DNA of 64,000 nt from Kiritimatiellia bacterium. Its GTDB lineage: Bacteria; Verrucomicrobiota; Kiritimatiellia; UBA8416; JADHWI01. Where the stretch lies: positions 1 to 64,000 of the forward strand of contig JASLPY010000005.1 of NCBI GenBank assembly GCA_030744755.1, written 5' to 3'. Of the stretch, positions 46,501 to 54,710 are shown piece after piece. The notes beneath the pieces were generated by a model. The model worked only from the letters and a program-made list of their open reading frames with translations, did not search any database and was not told where the DNA came from. Within the stretch, counting starts at the first letter, position 1. Each line of letters begins with the position of its first letter. The position numbers and the translations under genes were made by a program.

Positions 46501-46746
46501 CGCCATTCGTTTACCCATCATGCGTTCCGCGGCTGCCTGCGATGGGAGAAGATATATCTGCCCGGGCGAATCTGTTTTCCCCTCATCCACGCCCCAGACC
46601 CCGGCTGCGGGCAGTTTCAGGTCGCCACCGAGAATGATGTTCCCTGTCCCCTCCCGGGTATGGCTTCGGGTGTTGGTAACATCTACATCCGCGAAGAGAT
46701 GACCCGTGAACAGTACTACGATAAACAGACACACTATCTTCTTCAT
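43546..46746 (-). CDS. Large secreted protein of unknown function
   Basis: 1066 residues; signal peptide MKKIVCLFIVVLFTGHLFA and AGGAG 7 nt upstream. I do not recognise a named domain. The sequence contains repeated units with a strand-helix pattern such as RLALAEVVPQDRFFVHVSKP, FFLDNTDITVITRLTKP, VYWVTSGDLLVVSTRKTEL and FLLIRNIPWSSGDQVVG, and a Gly/Met-rich stretch GAFGGGGMMRGMDAG near 850. The strand patterns recall the 313-residue protein at 51286 and large DUF3352-type proteins of PVC bacteria, but that is a visual impression. It is convergent with the RbsB gene (15-bp gap) and probably monocistronic. Confidence 0.55.
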   Translation of the reverse strand: MKKIVCLFIVVLFTGHLFADVDVTNTRSHTREGTGNIILGGDLKLPAAGVWGVDEGKTDSPGQIYLLPSQAAAERMMGKRMAAAERERKNRTGRSQLSVLFAPCRQHAIEHEGIGPSSTGEFDQKKYKYVIDRLEKSPWPDAAGTLKAPFVFLVPKVEFKFQENRKWVDSADRKLLGMELHPYLDDGKHWVLYTDGRTVREDIDPERVKKYSLTITPVIKEGDAVESAPTELAYTILAFLPRKQVGPLSIQLEDRLSDQVILAKWNPGSPAADPNLVKMFEQARGREWASYLAASDSPVLHSWISTLKKADLRLLGQQERRRNPRRGNTTSVFGVLGGRAAVRETLQMQALAPDNKAGTNMVPVESIQGVTVKSHPYEEMLKGQDGGRLALAEVVPQDRFFVHVSKPEAMMPFLDDGADFLSHLGGSVTGNSIKYYLKARYLERLGLSEKWLEMFLKSGAAKECAIITPDLFFLDNTDITVITRLTKPRLMAPLLKLAGVSGLSANKVVIRKSKTDRPVYWVTSGDLLVVSTRKTELEQVLAMKAGGGKGSLGQTAEFRYMLTQLSPTANTRVFAYLSDSFIRRLVGPSVKIGQLRRMIAKGQMERLTGAALLAGMDGVAGHTSPATLVKGGYLPDTFPQQDYRLDKKLVARSVVYGTLADPTPLTAVPVETATATEAAAYKRYVENYSRFWRQFFDPIAMRLDDTADKSLELTTFILPLIDSSIYRQLKEVIATRESGQPLRVPVFSPEPVMSLSMNLKEEAWTEITRDMGRFLMQFVQVSPAILDDLGPSLHMAINDADPVIALGSGDLMGAFGGGGMMRGMDAGAMLAMPIALSVFTRPCTLAIETRNPDRTLSFLRRVGGVRLMGRRRGWDDGFNVQFYRVGEEDAWVYSLDMMGLVKIRFGIEVKEGFLLIRNIPWSSGDQVVGAKTAELCTAAMDLYPSACKLQLPGLHAAASEQRGHAALQGAGLLFPLLTSGHADMKNAADVHMDMFGFTPQHPGNGRWLWKDGHVVSTTCGSVNRLKVNKHEEGDTDFGLMKTIQSLKLEMQFEESGLRSKVRWKTR

Positions 46747-46890
46747 GATTAACTCCTACTTTATAGAAAAGCCTGGCATCCACCATTTCACCTTTTCCAA
46801 TGCAGTCTTCGTGCCAAGAGGGTTTGCTGACACCCCGTAGATTCGGATCAAAGCCGTTTTGGCCCAGTTCCACTGTTCATTGGCCGGACC

Positions 46891-46940
46891 GGAGGGTCAC
46901 GGGCCTCCGTGACACCGGACGCGGAGGCCCGCGTCCCTCC
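46891..46940. repeat. Imperfect 19-bp inverted repeat with GGGCCTCCG core
   Basis: The arms 46891-46909 and 46922-46940 are reverse complements at 17 of 19 positions, with a 12-nt loop. The core GGGCCTCCG is shared with the elements at 32737 and 59999. It begins 59 bp downstream (minus strand) of the Dabb gene stop and ahead of the large secreted protein. No T-tract. Confidence 0.7.
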
Positions 46941-46998
46941 AGACACAAGGCGTACAGGCGATGTACACACCGTGTACACAGAGGGCTAACATCCCGCC

Positions 46999-47382
46999 TC
47001 ACTTGAAATCGTAAACGGTGATTTTCGCTATCAGCGGCTTCAGTACTTTGTCAACCGCTTCGGTGTGAATCGGGTGGCTAAGGTACTTCTGCAGATCGGC
47101 GTTACTGGCAAAGGTCATGGAGATTGCGACGTCGAAGCTGTCATCGACGATTGGTCTGTCACTGTGAATCACTTGGCCCACGGAAAGAGTTTGAACCCCG
47201 GGTATCTTCCTGAACGTCTCGGACGTTTCGATTATCTTCTGCCGGTGCCGCGCGTTCCCCGGCTCCTTGAGCCAACACAGAACAACATGATGAATCTCGC
47301 CGGGAGAGGATGTCTCCACGGTCGCACATCCCGAAAGGATGATTGCAGTAAGGGCAATAGCAATGGCTCGAAATCTCAACAT
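46999..47382 (-). CDS. Dabb (dimeric alpha/beta barrel) domain lipoprotein
   Basis: 127 residues from ATG at 47382, chosen because a run of six G lies 7-12 nt upstream and it gives a proper lipoprotein signal (FRAIAIALTAIILSGC, Cys near 19). The remainder is one stress-responsive A/B barrel domain: HHVVLCWLKEPGN, a helix RQKIIETSETFRKIPGV, VDDSFDVAISMTFASNADLQ, and the closing HPIHTEAVDKVLKPLIAKIT-like segment. Dabb domains dimerise and bind small ligands; some are decarboxylases or cyclases. Here no specific chemistry is deducible. Membrane-anchored Dabb proteins are common in PVC bacteria. Confidence 0.82.
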   Translation of the reverse strand: MLRFRAIAIALTAIILSGCATVETSSPGEIHHVVLCWLKEPGNARHRQKIIETSETFRKIPGVQTLSVGQVIHSDRPIVDDSFDVAISMTFASNADLQKYLSHPIHTEAVDKVLKPLIAKITVYDFK

Positions 47383-47474
47383 GTCATTCCCCCCTTTAAG
47401 TGGTACACAGATTACAGGATTGGTGATAACCTGTCCGCAACGAAATGCTGGGACGAACGCAACATGTTCCAGCG

Positions 47475-47532
47475 TAGCTCCCGATTCCAATCGGGAGATG
47501 TCTTGGGAACGCCCGATCGGAGTCGGGCGCTA
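47475..47532. repeat. Pair of hairpins arranged as a larger inverted repeat
   Basis: Hairpin 1: CTCCCGATT (47478-47486) with AATCGGGAG (47489-47497). Hairpin 2: CGCCCGA (47510-47516) with TCGGGCG (47523-47529). The two units, beginning GTAGCTCCCGA and, inverted, GTAGCGCCCGA, are reverse complements of each other over about 22-24 bp with a few mismatches. Such paired palindromes resemble BIME-type elements. Confidence 0.7.
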
Positions 47533-47570
47533 CAGAAGAGGGCCAGAACGCTAAGTACGGGTTCTTTATC

Positions 47571-49433
47571 ATGAAGACAGTGTTGCTTATACCTGTGCAG
47601 CGGTTTCAACGGACCAGGGGAAGGTTCAGGTGGGGGGAGACGGCCCGGCTGGTGTCGCCCTTTGCCGAGGACCAGGTTCCGCTCAGGCAGCTGGCCTCCA
47701 CCTTGCGCAGGGATGCTGCCTGCAGAGTAGGGCTCGGACGGCATGACCCGCAAAGCGCCGACGTCGTTCTCCGCCGCGACAACAGGATCAGGCATCACGA
47801 CGGTTATAGAATCATTGTTCGGCCCAACTGTGTTGAGATCGCATCCCGGACATCATCCGGGGCCTACTATGCCGTTCAGACTCTTCGCGAGCTCCTGTGC
47901 GTCCATGGACGGAGCATCCCCTGTTGCCGGATCAATGACTATCCCGACTTTGAGCGTCGTGGGGTATATCTTGATTGCTCGCGGGGCAAGGTGCCAACCG
48001 TTGAAACTCTCAAGCTTCTCGTCGAATACCTGGCTTCATGCAAGATCAACGAGCTTCAGCTTTACATTGAGAACGTATTCACGTTCGCAAGCCATCCGAA
48101 AATCGGCAGGGGATTCAGTCCCTTCACGCCTGACGATCTGCTGCAAGTACAGGATCACTGCAAACGCCACCATGTCCGCCTCGTACCTTCCCTGACCAGC
48201 TTCGGTCACTTTGAGAAAATTCTCGGCCTGCCGAAGTTCTCTCATCTCGGCGAGATGCCGGGGTTCCGCGGACTCCCGGGCGGGACCACCCTGTATCCGG
48301 GCGATCCGGCTTCTATCCGACTGGTCGCCGACATGTACGCCGACTTCCTGCCGCTTTTCGATTCGGTCGACTTCAACGCCTGCGGCGACGAGCCGTGGGA
48401 ACTGGGCAGGGGGCGGAGTAGGCGCAGGGCCGGACGCGTGGGAGTGGGTCGAGTGTATCTCGATTTCATCCTGAAACTGCACCGCCTCTGTGCGCGGCAT
48501 GGCAAGAGAATGAACCTGTGGGCAGACATCGTGTTGAATCATCCCGATCTGATTCCCCAGCTCCCGAAAGACATGGTGATGCTCAACTGGTGTTACGATG
48601 CAGGGGGAAAACTGGTGGGACGGACCGGCGAATTGTCAGAGACAGGACTCCCTGTTGTCGTTTGTCCCGGCACAAGCAGCTGGCGAAGTCACGGTACGCG
48701 GCTTACCAACGCAATCACAAACGTTGCAGAGTTCGCGGCGGAAGGCCGCCGATGCGGAGCCGAAGGGCTGCTGAATACGGACTGGGGGGACGGAGGGCAC
48801 AGGAACCCGATTGGTGTGAGTCTTCACGGTTTTGCCCACGGTGCCGCCCACGCGTGGAACGGACGCGAGGTCGACGACAGGAAATTCACCGATACCTTCA
48901 GCAGGCATGTGCTTGGTGAGAGTAAGGCCGCGGCAGCCGTACGGGTTATCGGTGCAACGCAGGCTGTAGCCGAGGCAACAGTCTATGACACGGTTGGAGA
49001 GAGCCTGAAAGGGCGCAACTTCATGCGAGGCATGTCCCCGCTCACTCCGGTGGGGATGTGGCCGACCTACCGCGGGGAATCCCTGTTGCGCGCATCCGAA
49101 AAGGGTTGTCACAGGATTATCGACGAGCTCACCGGTGCTGAAGAGTTACTCAAAACGATTAGCGGTGGCGATGCCGTGTCGAGGCTGATCCGTGAAGATC
49201 TACGGCTGGCGGCAGGCCTTGACGCCATCGCCTGCAGGAAGATCCTGTCTGCACGATCAGTCAGCGACGGGAGGACGGTGGCGGCGGCGACATGGCGCAA
49301 ACTTGCAAGAGATACAGGCCGCGCGGCCACACGATTCGAGTCAAACTGGCTGAAGCGAAACAGGATATCGCGCCTGAAGGACAACCTGAAACTATTCGAA
49401 CGGTCTGCGGCGGAGCTGGAGAGGATGGGGTGA
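47571..49433 (+). CDS. GH20-type beta-N-acetylhexosaminidase-like protein
   Basis: 620 residues without a signal peptide, so possibly cytoplasmic. The N-terminal domain (residues 1-125) matches the GH20b small domain (GYRIIVRPNCVEIASRTSSG, AVQTLRELL). The catalytic TIM barrel begins at YPDFERRGVYLDCSRGKVPT (about 125), with INELQLYIENVF and VPSLTSFGHF strands. The catalytic Asp-Glu pair is in CGDEPWEL near 270-277, corresponding to the GGDE motif of GH20 enzymes. The C-terminal 150 residues are helical. Hydrolysis of terminal beta-N-acetylglucosamine or a related hexosamine is likely; exact specificity is not deducible. The first Gly of the GGDE motif is Cys. No ribosome-binding site is obvious. 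Confidence 0.75.
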   Translation: MKTVLLIPVQRFQRTRGRFRWGETARLVSPFAEDQVPLRQLASTLRRDAACRVGLGRHDPQSADVVLRRDNRIRHHDGYRIIVRPNCVEIASRTSSGAYYAVQTLRELLCVHGRSIPCCRINDYPDFERRGVYLDCSRGKVPTVETLKLLVEYLASCKINELQLYIENVFTFASHPKIGRGFSPFTPDDLLQVQDHCKRHHVRLVPSLTSFGHFEKILGLPKFSHLGEMPGFRGLPGGTTLYPGDPASIRLVADMYADFLPLFDSVDFNACGDEPWELGRGRSRRRAGRVGVGRVYLDFILKLHRLCARHGKRMNLWADIVLNHPDLIPQLPKDMVMLNWCYDAGGKLVGRTGELSETGLPVVVCPGTSSWRSHGTRLTNAITNVAEFAAEGRRCGAEGLLNTDWGDGGHRNPIGVSLHGFAHGAAHAWNGREVDDRKFTDTFSRHVLGESKAAAAVRVIGATQAVAEATVYDTVGESLKGRNFMRGMSPLTPVGMWPTYRGESLLRASEKGCHRIIDELTGAEELLKTISGGDAVSRLIREDLRLAAGLDAIACRKILSARSVSDGRTVAAATWRKLARDTGRAATRFESNWLKRNRISRLKDNLKLFERSAAELERMG

Positions 49434-49510
49434 AGGACTGATGGTGCGCATGGAGTTGCCTTAAAGGAAGTGTCCTAATGAATGTGCACAGTTCACAGAA
49501 GGGCGGCGGA

Positions 49511-49819
49511 TCAGGATTCCTTTCTGCGGGCGCCCCGAATCTTATCTGAAAGCTGCAGTACGTTAATCACCACAATCGAGATGCCTATGGGGCAGATGAC
49601 GAACCCAACGGCAATAGGGAGAATCGGCATTGCCACTTCGCGAACGACATCCACGCCTGCCGCAATCTCGGCTTTGAGCCTGAAGTAATCCTGGCTCATA
49701 CCGAGCACTGCAACAATGGCCCCCCAGAGCGGCCCAAGCGCCAGCACGATTCCGGCAATAAGCCCCACGATGAGAGACTTGTGTCTACTTTCCTCGCTTC
49801 TCAATTCCTCGCGTTTCAT
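49511..49819 (-). CDS. Small membrane protein of unknown function
   Basis: 102 residues with two hydrophobic stretches (SLIVGLIAGIVLALGPLWGAI and PILPIAVGFVICPIGISIVV) between charged ends (MKREELRSEESRHK and DKIRGARRKES). No family is recognised with certainty; the layout recalls small MotA/TolQ-like channel subunits. It lies 229 bp downstream of the anti-sigma gene on the same strand and may belong to that regulon. Confidence 0.5.
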   Translation of the reverse strand: MKREELRSEESRHKSLIVGLIAGIVLALGPLWGAIVAVLGMSQDYFRLKAEIAAGVDVVREVAMPILPIAVGFVICPIGISIVVINVLQLSDKIRGARRKES

Positions 49820-50048
49820 AACGGTTCAAAGTTTCAGGTCAGATGCGGGAACTGTCAAGGTTGATTCGTAGGAGAGCGTTCTTGCGCTGTGGGGTAAACA
49901 AAATCGCGTACCCCGTTTCACCCTGCCCCCGTTGATCTGTTTCACAAAGCAGATGGCTCGTAGGAGGAGCCGATTCGTGGGGGTAGCTGTTGAAGGTTGG
50001 ATCCTCGACAGTTGTAGAACGGGACGGCTGATGTAGGATTGCAGCATT

Positions 50049-50579
50049 TCAGTCAATGCACGCCAGCAGGTACTTGCTGACTTCTGATACGTCTGTCTTG
50101 AGGTTCTCCATTTCATCGGCCATGGTGAGGGTTGCCGCGACGGATACGTCGCTGGCGGCCTGGGCCGCCACTCGCCGGTATTCGTCCACGTCTGCCGCCG
50201 GAACGGTGAGCGCTGCAACCTGATTGGGAACTTCGTTGTCGATCTGCCCATCGGGCCATATTGCCGTTCTCAGCAACACAACGGCAAGCGCCAAGGCAGC
50301 CACGCAGGCAACCAGCACAACTCGCCTTGGGGCAAAGACCGATTCTTGAGACTCCGAACCAGCTTCTTTAACCGATGCCATAATCCGGGTATGAAGGTAA
50401 TCGGCCTTCCTTGACTCCCCGGTGCGCTCCGAAACCAAGGCGCCATCCAGAATCCGGGCTTCTCCATGGAAATGCCGGCACGCTACACATTGCGACAGAT
50501 GATGTGCCACGGAACCAGTGACGTTTTGGCCGGCATCAAGTGCATTCGATATCTTCCATCTCGCTACAAAGCATTTCAT
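50049..50579 (-). CDS. Membrane-anchored anti-sigma factor with HCC zinc-finger motif
   Basis: 176 residues from ATG at 50579, with GGAGG 6 nt upstream; longer forms lack this. The zinc-binding pattern H-x3-C-x2-C is in HHLSQCVACRHF (H27, C31, C34). One membrane helix (VVLVACVAALALAVVLL, about 88-105) separates it from a periplasmic helical tail (DEYRRVAAQAASDVSVAA). It starts 37 bp downstream of the ECF sigma gene. Anti-sigma proteins of this type hold the sigma factor at the membrane until a signal releases it. The sensor input is unknown. Confidence 0.75.
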   Translation of the reverse strand: MKCFVARWKISNALDAGQNVTGSVAHHLSQCVACRHFHGEARILDGALVSERTGESRKADYLHTRIMASVKEAGSESQESVFAPRRVVLVACVAALALAVVLLRTAIWPDGQIDNEVPNQVAALTVPAADVDEYRRVAAQAASDVSVAATLTMADEMENLKTDVSEVSKYLLACID

Positions 50580-50616
50580 CATCCACCTCCAATCCAGGTC
50601 ATTAGCCCGGTCACCA

Positions 50617-51243
50617 TCAATTCGATTCCGCGCGGGCAACTTTTACTACGGCAGTACCTGTCGCTTCACGCGCTGTGTCGCGAATGGCAGCCAGCTCCTC
50701 GCTGCCCTCAACCAGTTCTTTCACCATCTGCCGCCGGGCCCGGTGCAATAATACTTTCACATGGGTCTGTGTCTTCTGCAACGCCCGCGCAACATCCTTT
50801 ATCGACATCTGTTCCGCAGCCCGCAGGTAAAGCGCCGCAAACTGGTTCTCGGGAAGCCGATGACGCGCCAGCTCCCACAGCTTTTCGCGTGCATCACGCA
50901 ACGCCGCCTCGCGTCCCGGATCCCCCACGCGAAACAGTTCCTCCGGCAAGAACTTCACATACATTAACGATTGCCGGCGGTAATGGTTTATGCTCTCGCG
51001 ACGCGCAATCGTAAACAGCCAGGTGGCAAACTTGTAACGTGGATTGAACTTACCGATCTTCCGGAAGGCCCGCACGAACACGCTCTGCGTTAAATCCTGG
51101 GCATCGTGCACACCACCAACCCGGCATCTGAGGAATTGGAATATCCGCGACTCGTAACGGTAAACAAGTTCCTCGAACGATGACATCGACCCCGCCTGCG
51201 CTTCGCAGGCGAGGGTCTCATCAGGTACGGCATTCGTGTTCAT
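50617..51243 (-). CDS. ECF-type RNA polymerase sigma factor
   Basis: 208 residues. Region 2 is visible as FEELVYRYESRIFQFLRCRV with DAQDLTQSVFVRAFRKIGKF and the -10-recognition helix YKFATWLFTIARRESINHYR. Region 4 carries LPENQFAALYLRAAEQMSIK and DVARALQKTQTHVKVLLHRA, the helix-turn-helix for -35 recognition. The region 3 domain is absent, as in ECF factors. The protein is encoded between a secreted-protein gene (42-bp gap) and the anti-sigma gene (37-bp gap), so the three probably form one operon. Confidence 0.93.
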   Translation of the reverse strand: MNTNAVPDETLACEAQAGSMSSFEELVYRYESRIFQFLRCRVGGVHDAQDLTQSVFVRAFRKIGKFNPRYKFATWLFTIARRESINHYRRQSLMYVKFLPEELFRVGDPGREAALRDAREKLWELARHRLPENQFAALYLRAAEQMSIKDVARALQKTQTHVKVLLHRARRQMVKELVEGSEELAAIRDTAREATGTAVVKVARAESN

Positions 51244-51285
51244 CTCTACTTTCGCCGCTTAGCCAAACAGAACGGACTACTCCGT

Positions 51286-52227
51286 CTAGAACTCCGATGC
51301 GGGCTTTTTCAACTTCTTGCGTTCCTGCAAGAAGCGTATAGCATCGGCGGCGGGATAGTCCAGGAGAACAGATACCTCGTTGTCGTTCACTCCCAGTTTC
51401 AATGCCGATGCCATTGCCAGTATCCACTGGTCGGCATCTTCGTTAAGCGAGACCAGGCTTATCAGTCCCTGGGCAATGGAATAGACTGCCGTCGCGGTCT
51501 CGGCATCCTTGGCCACCATTCGAAGGGTCCCCTTGAGGCGACCTCCTTCCTCGGAAAATGATAGAGAAACGGCCTTGTTCTGCTTTAGAACCGCCGCCTT
51601 GGGGTCGATGTCGGGCATCTGGCTCATGTCGGCCGAACCAATGAAGAAGGTAGATTTGGCGGCATCAGCCAGTCCCGGAAGCGACTCCGCGTTGGACATG
51701 TTCTCGGCACGCCCATCAATCACATCAACCGCATCCTTCACGAGCCGTTCCGCGTCCCCAAGCACTATCAGATCATCCTTCACCACGCAACCGTAAGTGC
51801 GCTTCCCCGGCTTCTTCTCATCAATCCAACTATGAATGGTGCGCGCGCCATGCATCTGGCTGGCGTAATGTTCATTCGCCTTTACGAGCGTAACAAGATG
51901 GTCCGTGTCGAACCGGGCGCTGAAGAGTGCGACCCCTTCCTCCTTGCCTTTGCCTTTGCCGTACAGGGTGACGGACTTCAGGTCGGTGCGGAGGTCAAAC
52001 TTGAAAATGGCCTTCATCGCATCGAACTTCGGGTTGGCTTCCTCGGTCGACATTTGACTCGTAATATAGCCTCCGAGCTCGGTCCCCCGGAGCGTATCGG
52101 AATCCATATGGGCAACCCAGATGGCGTTGGCAGACACCTGGCCGGTATCCAGTCCGGCAGCGGACACAGTTTGCACGGCAACGGTTAACAGTATGGCGGC
52201 GGGAACAATGCGTATGAGTTTCATCAT
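51286..52227 (-). CDS. Secreted protein of unknown function upstream of the ECF sigma gene
   Basis: 313 residues from ATG at 52227 (AAGGAAGAGAC upstream). Signal peptide: LIRIVPAAILLTVAVQTVSAAG. The mature part has alternating strands and helices: NAIWVAHMDSDTLRGTELGG, VALFSARFDTDHLV, CVVKDDLIVLGDAERLVKDA. I recognise no Pfam-level family. The pattern resembles a set of secreted proteins of similar length common in PVC bacteria and the longer protein at 43546. Being in the sigma operon suggests it is a target or part of the sensed process. Confidence 0.6.
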   Translation of the reverse strand: MMKLIRIVPAAILLTVAVQTVSAAGLDTGQVSANAIWVAHMDSDTLRGTELGGYITSQMSTEEANPKFDAMKAIFKFDLRTDLKSVTLYGKGKGKEEGVALFSARFDTDHLVTLVKANEHYASQMHGARTIHSWIDEKKPGKRTYGCVVKDDLIVLGDAERLVKDAVDVIDGRAENMSNAESLPGLADAAKSTFFIGSADMSQMPDIDPKAAVLKQNKAVSLSFSEEGGRLKGTLRMVAKDAETATAVYSIAQGLISLVSLNEDADQWILAMASALKLGVNDNEVSVLLDYPAADAIRFLQERKKLKKPASEF

Positions 52228-52407
52228 GTCTCTTCCTTCTTCTGTGGTTGATTGTTTTCCGGTCTTCGTCTCCCCGGGTATGCCTTTCACTAATGCATAC
52301 GCATATCGGCGGGAAAAGGTTACAATAATCGGTCCTTCCCGGTAGATCGGCCGTCTCGGCTGATCAGGAGCAGGCGAGACGCCCGCTCCACTTTCAAGCA
52401 GGCGCTT

Positions 52408-54549
52408 TCACTCCGGCAGACAGCGCGGGCGAAACCAGATAAGGGGGTAGTACTCTTCTCCGTCGGCATCACGGAGCTTCCGGGATGCATGGGGGTTCCT
52501 TTTGAGTTCCCCAAGGGCATTCTGGACGTCTTCCCTCTCGTATAACTCGGGGTGTTTCACTGCGAGGCCGCTGTTCCTCATGAAGGCCCGGGCAGAGCGC
52601 CATGCCATAACATCATTCATCCAGGTCTTAGTGACTTCAATGAACCGGTCCATTCTATCCGGGTGTCCGTCGAAGACTGACGGCCATTCGTCCGTGCGGA
52701 AAGGCGCGGCAGGCAAGCCTTCCTTGCTGAACAGGTTCGGAACGGCAAACTGGGTATATGCGAATCGTACGGCGGCCGGTTTCTTCACCTTGTCACACGT
52801 GACCGCCACCGAGTCCGGCCCGGTGACCACCGCATGTGCCGGATGGAACTTGCGGTCTTTTCCGGCCATCATGAAATAGGTCACCTCCTTGTCGTCATCG
52901 GTGATAACCCTGCCATCCGGGTAGATGAAGTCCCCCTGCACGTAACCGCAAAAGCTGTTTGGGTTGCGCACTTCAAGTCCGCCCCCAACGTTATCCCATT
53001 TTACAATCGCTTTGCTGCCGTCAAATATGGTCACCCTTGATAATGGATTGTCCGTGTGAATCGCTTTTATGCCGTAGACGTGTCTCCCCGCCCATGCGGC
53101 CATTCGTTTTCCCACCGTCTCTTTATTGTCCGGATGCACACCCCAGAAACGGAATTTGGGGCAGTCGCTGATGATTATCGTTCCTGCCATTGGGTCCGCC
53201 GCCGTGACCAATCTCTGGGCTTCACGCAGAAACTCCATTCCGGGACGGTAACCGTCGACAGGTGCGACCGCCACCTGGCAGAAGGGGATCACTTCGCCGT
53301 GTTTTCCGAAGTCAGAACGGACTTGCTTGATCAACCTCTGGTTCCATTCGCGGTACAGCAAGCCCTGCGATCCGTTTTCTTCGCCCCCGTACCACAGGAA
53401 GCCGGCTACTGCCATGCGTTGGGCAGGGAGGATTAACGATGTGTATGACTTGCCGCTCTTGTCCGCGGCACCTGAAGGCCGGGGCTTCAGCCATGCCTGT
53501 ATGGGAGTCTTCAGCGCGGCACCTTGCCAAATTCCGACCGGAGTACCTGTTCGTTCGTTAAGCTCACGCGCAAACCACATGGCCACGGCGGATGGCCTAT
53601 CTTCCTCGACATCAAGGGTCCTGACGGTGAGCATCTTCCATTTCGCCTCGAGAGGATTCGCATTCCCGGCCCCGGACGATCGTTTCGCTTTAACAAATCT
53701 CACACCCGGCAGGTTCCAGTTGAGATGCGACGCGTTCGGCGGTATGTGTCCTATCCGCGGATTTTTCTGCCCGGGACTTACCATGGCAACTACCGTAACG
53801 GAGTGGTAACCGTGCATAAGAGTGATCAGGCTTCTTTGAAGCGTGGGGCGCGCCGTTCCCGGTTTATCGAGAACAAGTTTGCCGTCAACGCTGATTCTCA
53901 CCGCGCCCATGGTTTCAACTGCCGGCTCGATAGGCATGAATATCGGCGCGTGGATATAGGTCTTGAAGCGATAGACCCGAGTCTTGACGGCACGTGTCTG
54001 CGGCACGCGATCGAAGTAGTCAGCCGTTCCGGTTTTAAGAGGTTTCAGGGAATCGAGATCGGGAATGTTCGTCCAGTTCCCCTCGAAGTATTCAAACTTC
54101 ACGCCCCTGTCTTCAGCCGCTTCGGAACGCTTAACGTCAAGTGGCCTGATATCCCCGGCGATCCCGAGATCAAGCGGCCATGCCATGTTCGATCCGCCAC
54201 CAGCAACCCACACCTCGCCAATCGCAACGCGCGTGATCTCGACCCGGCTTTCTGCACATTGTACGACAAGGGACAGATTCTTGGGGTTGTGCTGCATGGG
54301 ATCCAGTTCAACCATCCAGCCTCCCTGTGCATCTGCCTTAGTAGCCTTCGTCTGCCCGTTGAACTTTACAACGACTTCGTCTCCCGGCGGAGCAGAGCCC
54401 CAGACAGGTACGGGCTTGCGCGCCTGGAGAACCATCAGGTCCTGAAAGAGCGGGTCGAGGCTTACCGTCTTCGCCGCCCCGGCCTCTTGCTTGCCCAAGC
54501 AGGCCACTGCCAGAAATGTAAGCACAAGAATCCAGGGCAACCTGTTCAT
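52408..54549 (-). CDS. SASA-family (sialate O-acetylesterase-like) secreted protein
   Basis: 713 residues; signal peptide PWILVLTFLAVACLGK (a Cys at 17 might be a lipobox) and GGGAG about 9 nt before the ATG. N-terminal beta domain MVLQARKPVPVWGSAPPGD (39-57). Nucleophile loop GEVWVAGGGSNMAWPL (111-126) keeps Ser120 but changes the usual Gln of QSN to Gly. Later blocks are LWYGGEENGS (normally WYQGESN) and GVHPDNKETVGKRMA, holding the catalytic His. A 100-residue beta insertion lies between (RVYRFKTYIHAPIF). Activity is plausible but the oxyanion Gln is missing from the first block. Deacetylation of sialic acids or other sugars would be the family role. Confidence 0.72.
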   Translation of the reverse strand: MNRLPWILVLTFLAVACLGKQEAGAAKTVSLDPLFQDLMVLQARKPVPVWGSAPPGDEVVVKFNGQTKATKADAQGGWMVELDPMQHNPKNLSLVVQCAESRVEITRVAIGEVWVAGGGSNMAWPLDLGIAGDIRPLDVKRSEAAEDRGVKFEYFEGNWTNIPDLDSLKPLKTGTADYFDRVPQTRAVKTRVYRFKTYIHAPIFMPIEPAVETMGAVRISVDGKLVLDKPGTARPTLQRSLITLMHGYHSVTVVAMVSPGQKNPRIGHIPPNASHLNWNLPGVRFVKAKRSSGAGNANPLEAKWKMLTVRTLDVEEDRPSAVAMWFARELNERTGTPVGIWQGAALKTPIQAWLKPRPSGAADKSGKSYTSLILPAQRMAVAGFLWYGGEENGSQGLLYREWNQRLIKQVRSDFGKHGEVIPFCQVAVAPVDGYRPGMEFLREAQRLVTAADPMAGTIIISDCPKFRFWGVHPDNKETVGKRMAAWAGRHVYGIKAIHTDNPLSRVTIFDGSKAIVKWDNVGGGLEVRNPNSFCGYVQGDFIYPDGRVITDDDKEVTYFMMAGKDRKFHPAHAVVTGPDSVAVTCDKVKKPAAVRFAYTQFAVPNLFSKEGLPAAPFRTDEWPSVFDGHPDRMDRFIEVTKTWMNDVMAWRSARAFMRNSGLAVKHPELYEREDVQNALGELKRNPHASRKLRDADGEEYYPLIWFRPRCLPE

Positions 54550-54710
54550 TCCTCAAATCTCCCTTGCCATGCCGTTGCGTTTCCATGGGAGGGACGACGG
54601 CCCGGGCGTCCGCGGGCAGCGATGCCCCGGCACCTGAGCAAGCACGGTGCCTCTCCCTTTGCACCCTGTGCGGTGCTTCTTTCAATGTCCTGCCCCCTGG
54701 GCGGGGTTGT

